From Puniceicoccales bacterium (GTDB taxonomy: Bacteria > Verrucomicrobiota > Verrucomicrobiia > Opitutales > LL51): a DNA stretch of 6,129 nt. A program made the translations under genes and the position numbers. Below, one piece after another: positions 5,842-6,129 of the stretch (positions are counted from its first letter, which is position 1; each line of letters opens with the position of its first letter). Location: assembly GCA_031267435.1 (NCBI GenBank), contig JAIRZB010000098.1, forward strand, positions 1 through 6,129, written 5' to 3'. Below the pieces are notes generated by a model that saw only the letters and a list, made by a program, of their open reading frames with translations, was not told where the DNA came from and did no database searches.

Positions 5842-6095
5842 CAAGGAGTCGCGGACTCCTTGACCTCGGTATGCGGTCACACCATGCGAAAATTTCGCAT
5901 GGTGTGGCCGCAGGGTCAACTTAGTTGCCATGCCCGGGGCTTCGCCACGGGCGAGGGCCCCTTGGTCGGCCGGTACCACGGGCTAATGTCCGTGGTACCG
6001 GCTGTAATCCAGGTCCAGGGGATGGATTCCCTGGCAGGGATTCTCAGGGCGCGCAGCTCTTAGATAGCCAGAGGGCTCCGCCCTCTGGACTCCCA
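5842..6095 (+). repeat. Array B, unit 2 (254 bp)
   Basis: Contains the core hairpin (5873-5911), CAACTTAGTTG (5917-5927), a GC hairpin with one mismatch near 5933-5953, a well-kept GGTACC hairpin (5969-6002, 15-base arms, TAAT loop, one G-T pair), and the 20-bp palindrome (6015-6034, one G-T pair). It ends with the GCGCGCAGC junction and a CCAGAGGGC/GCCCTCTGG slot hairpin. Confidence 0.88.
5873..5911. repeat. 39-bp core hairpin, array B unit 2, with paired changes
   Basis: Same position and length as the other core hairpins, but the left arm has CACACC where the others have CAAACC, and the right arm has GGTGTGG where the others have GGCTTGG. The inner A-T pair has become C-G and the old A-C mismatch has become A-T, so the stem is better paired here than in the other copies. 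Confidence 0.9.
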
Positions 6096-6129
6096 CAAGG
6101 AGTCACGGACTCCTTGACTTCGGTATGCG
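6096..6129 (+). repeat. Array B, unit 3, truncated by window end
   Basis: The switch-like palindrome (6096-6116) is followed by GACTTCGGTATGCG, the same start as units 1 and 2 with one substitution. The core hairpin should follow beyond the edge. Confidence 0.8.

Larger units (their letters stand above)
5512..6129 (+). repeat. Palindrome array B (tandem GC-rich composite hairpin repeat), continues past window
   Basis: After two bases the ABC stop codon is followed by 617 bp of nested palindromes. The array has a leader (5512-5578), two near-complete units (5579-5841 and 5842-6095) and the start of a third (6096-6129), giving periods of 263 and 254 bp. Module order in each unit: switch-like palindrome (5579-5599, 5842-5862, 6096-6116), CTCGGTATGC or CTTCGGTATGC, 39-bp hairpin, GGGTCAACTTAGTTGCC, GC-rich hairpin, GGTACC region, AATCCAGGTCCAGGGGAT palindrome, GGATTCTCAGGGCGCGCAGC, TTAGATAGCCA, then a slot hairpin (catggggc or ccagaggg type). 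Array A has the same order on the opposite strand. Reading frames across it are not credible genes. The strong GC bias contrasts sharply with the flanking genes. Nothing else is seen in this stretch. Confidence 0.94.

Noticed and set aside
5653..6063. Open frames through array B on both strands
   Set aside because: Same cause as in array A. The frames shift between units, so no product is conserved.
5512..6129. CRISPR array
   Set aside because: Units are about 255 bp, with no 25-40 bp repeats separated by unique spacers and no cas genes.

Overview
The window comes from an AT-rich bacterial chromosome or long contig. It carries six protein-coding genes and two GC-rich, non-coding arrays of nested palindromes. 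The Der protein (first P-loop GRPNVGKSRLFNRL) and the paired prepilin-type proteins would suit a Verrucomicrobiota (Opitutia/Puniceicoccales-like) host. That placement rests on recalled family resemblance, not on a search, and is tentative.

Layout. Positions 1-1375, minus strand: two prepilin-like genes joined by an ATGA overlap. The downstream one runs off the left edge and is open for all 255 codons visible. Positions about 1425-1913: palindrome array A. Positions 1871-3000, minus strand: an unrecognised gene with an acidic tail, then a FabZ-type 3-hydroxyacyl-ACP dehydratase, again joined by an ATGA overlap. Positions 3001-3135: divergent intergenic region. Positions 3136-4527, plus strand: der (engA), a tandem-GTPase ribosome assembly factor. 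Positions 4561-5511, plus strand: ATPase subunit of an ABC-2-type exporter, with no permease in view. Position 5512 to the window end: palindrome array B, which continues past the edge.

The arrays are the striking part. The genes are AT-rich, whereas the arrays are strongly GC-rich by eye and consist almost wholly of hairpins in a fixed order: a variable 'slot' hairpin, a GACTCC/GGAGTC/GACTCC switch-like triplet, a 39-bp hairpin, a small AT-rich palindrome, a GC-rich hairpin, a GGTACC hairpin, a 20-bp palindrome, and the end sequence GGGCGCGCAGC. Array B is a tandem repeat with successive spacings of 263 and 254 bp. Array A is the same element on the opposite strand. Each array begins at the 3' end of a gene, and both read in that gene's direction. 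Stems differ between copies with paired changes, which suggests that the folded form (RNA or cruciform) matters. In array A the repeat supplies the last 12 codons and the stop codon of fabZ.

The genes are ordinary housekeeping and envelope functions: fatty acid synthesis, ribosome assembly, export, and pilus or secretion pseudopilins. No transposase, integrase, CRISPR array, tRNA or rRNA was seen. The candidate undescribed system is the array family itself: a 3'-end-associated, modular, structured repeat of unknown role.
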